From: Oscillospiraceae bacterium
Lineage (GTDB): Bacteria; Bacillota; Clostridia; Oscillospirales; Oscillospiraceae
Length of the DNA: 5,746 nucleotides
Assembly (NCBI GenBank): GCA_031288675.1
Contig: JAITQY010000039.1
Span: 1 to 5,746, forward strand
Direction of reading: 5' to 3'
Shown in pieces: positions 5,551 through 5,746 of the stretch. The first letter of the stretch is position 1; each line of letters starts with the position of its first letter. The translations under genes and the position numbers were made by a program. The notes below the pieces were generated by a model. The model made no database searches, had not been told where the DNA came from, and saw only the letters and a list, made by a program, of their open reading frames with translations.

Positions 5551-5746
5551 ATGCGCTACAAAAACTTCAAACTTGTACTGTTCTGCACCGCCCCGAATAT
5601 GGCGGACATCACGGAGGAGCGGCTTAAACGTCAGCTTGAGTGGTTCCGCAAATACTGCGGCTGCGACAAGGTTTATCTCGAACCCTACAGCGACGGCTTG
5701 CTTATCCCGGAGGAACAGCTGAACAATCTCATCAAATGGTTCAAAG
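5551..5746 (+). CDS. 5' end of an unidentified gene, possibly a TIM-barrel carbohydrate enzyme (partial)
   Basis: Sixty-five codons are open from ATG 5551 to the right edge, starting MRYKNFKLVLFCTAP. The pattern is strand (FKLVLFCT, residues 6-13), helix (ITEERLKRQLEWFRKYC, 20-36), strand (DKVYLEPY, 39-46), helix (PEEQLNNLIKWFK, 53-65). This beta/alpha alternation, with an acidic residue after strand two (KVYLEP), resembles the beginning of TIM-barrel glycoside-hydrolase-like proteins. There is no signal peptide or membrane helix, so it should be cytoplasmic. It has its own promoter and a long repetitive leader, so it is not part of the preceding operon. A carbohydrate role would fit the adjacent sugar importer, but that is inference; the family is not securely recognised. 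Confidence 0.85.
   Translation, partial: MRYKNFKLVLFCTAPNMADITEERLKRQLEWFRKYCGCDKVYLEPYSDGLLIPEEQLNNLIKWFK

Noticed and set aside
5513..5722. A 69-codon forward open frame overlapping the gene at 5551
   Set aside because: Its ATG-like start lies in the heptamer repeats with no RBS. The overlapping frame from 5551 has a perfect AGGAGG and a more protein-like translation.

Overview
The window looks like a piece of a monoderm, Clostridia-type Firmicutes chromosome of moderate GC content. The reasons are strong Shine-Dalgarno sequences (AAGGAG, AGGAGG), TTG and GTG starts, a textbook SigA-type promoter, and membrane-anchored transport proteins with no sign of an outer-membrane partner. This assignment is inferred from style and gene content; there is no marker gene.

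Positions 1-5191 hold one same-strand gene train. A possible 3' end of an upstream gene (2-64) overlaps the first complete gene. Next come two binding-protein-dependent carbohydrate ABC importer permeases of the MalF and MalG types (39-911 and 916-1935). They are followed by a large membrane-fusion (HlyD/MacA-like) adaptor with a very long Ala/Asp-rich coiled coil (1989-3980), and by a MacB-like extracytoplasmic-domain protein with only two membrane segments (4025-5191). A perfect 11-bp hairpin at 5195-5220 closes the train. No ATPase and no complete solute-binding protein lie inside the window, so the permeases must rely on partners encoded elsewhere or just upstream. The combination of a sugar importer core with a MacA/MacB-like extracytoplasmic pair is the most interesting biological feature.

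Positions 5221-5550 contain no gene but are dense with signals. They hold repeated TTTGTG/CACAAA half-sites, a consensus promoter (TTGACA, 17 nt, TATGAT with an extended -10), and a 10-bp direct repeat spaced 21 bp just downstream. After these comes a repetitive leader of roughly 220 nt. It consists of two arrays of five consecutive heptamers ending in ACT, flanking an 8-bp GC-rich hairpin and an 11-C homopolymer. The leader ends in AGGAGG ahead of a new gene at 5551.

The gene at 5551 runs off the right edge. Its first 65 residues suggest the start of an alternating beta/alpha fold, possibly a TIM-barrel carbohydrate enzyme, but no family can be assigned safely.
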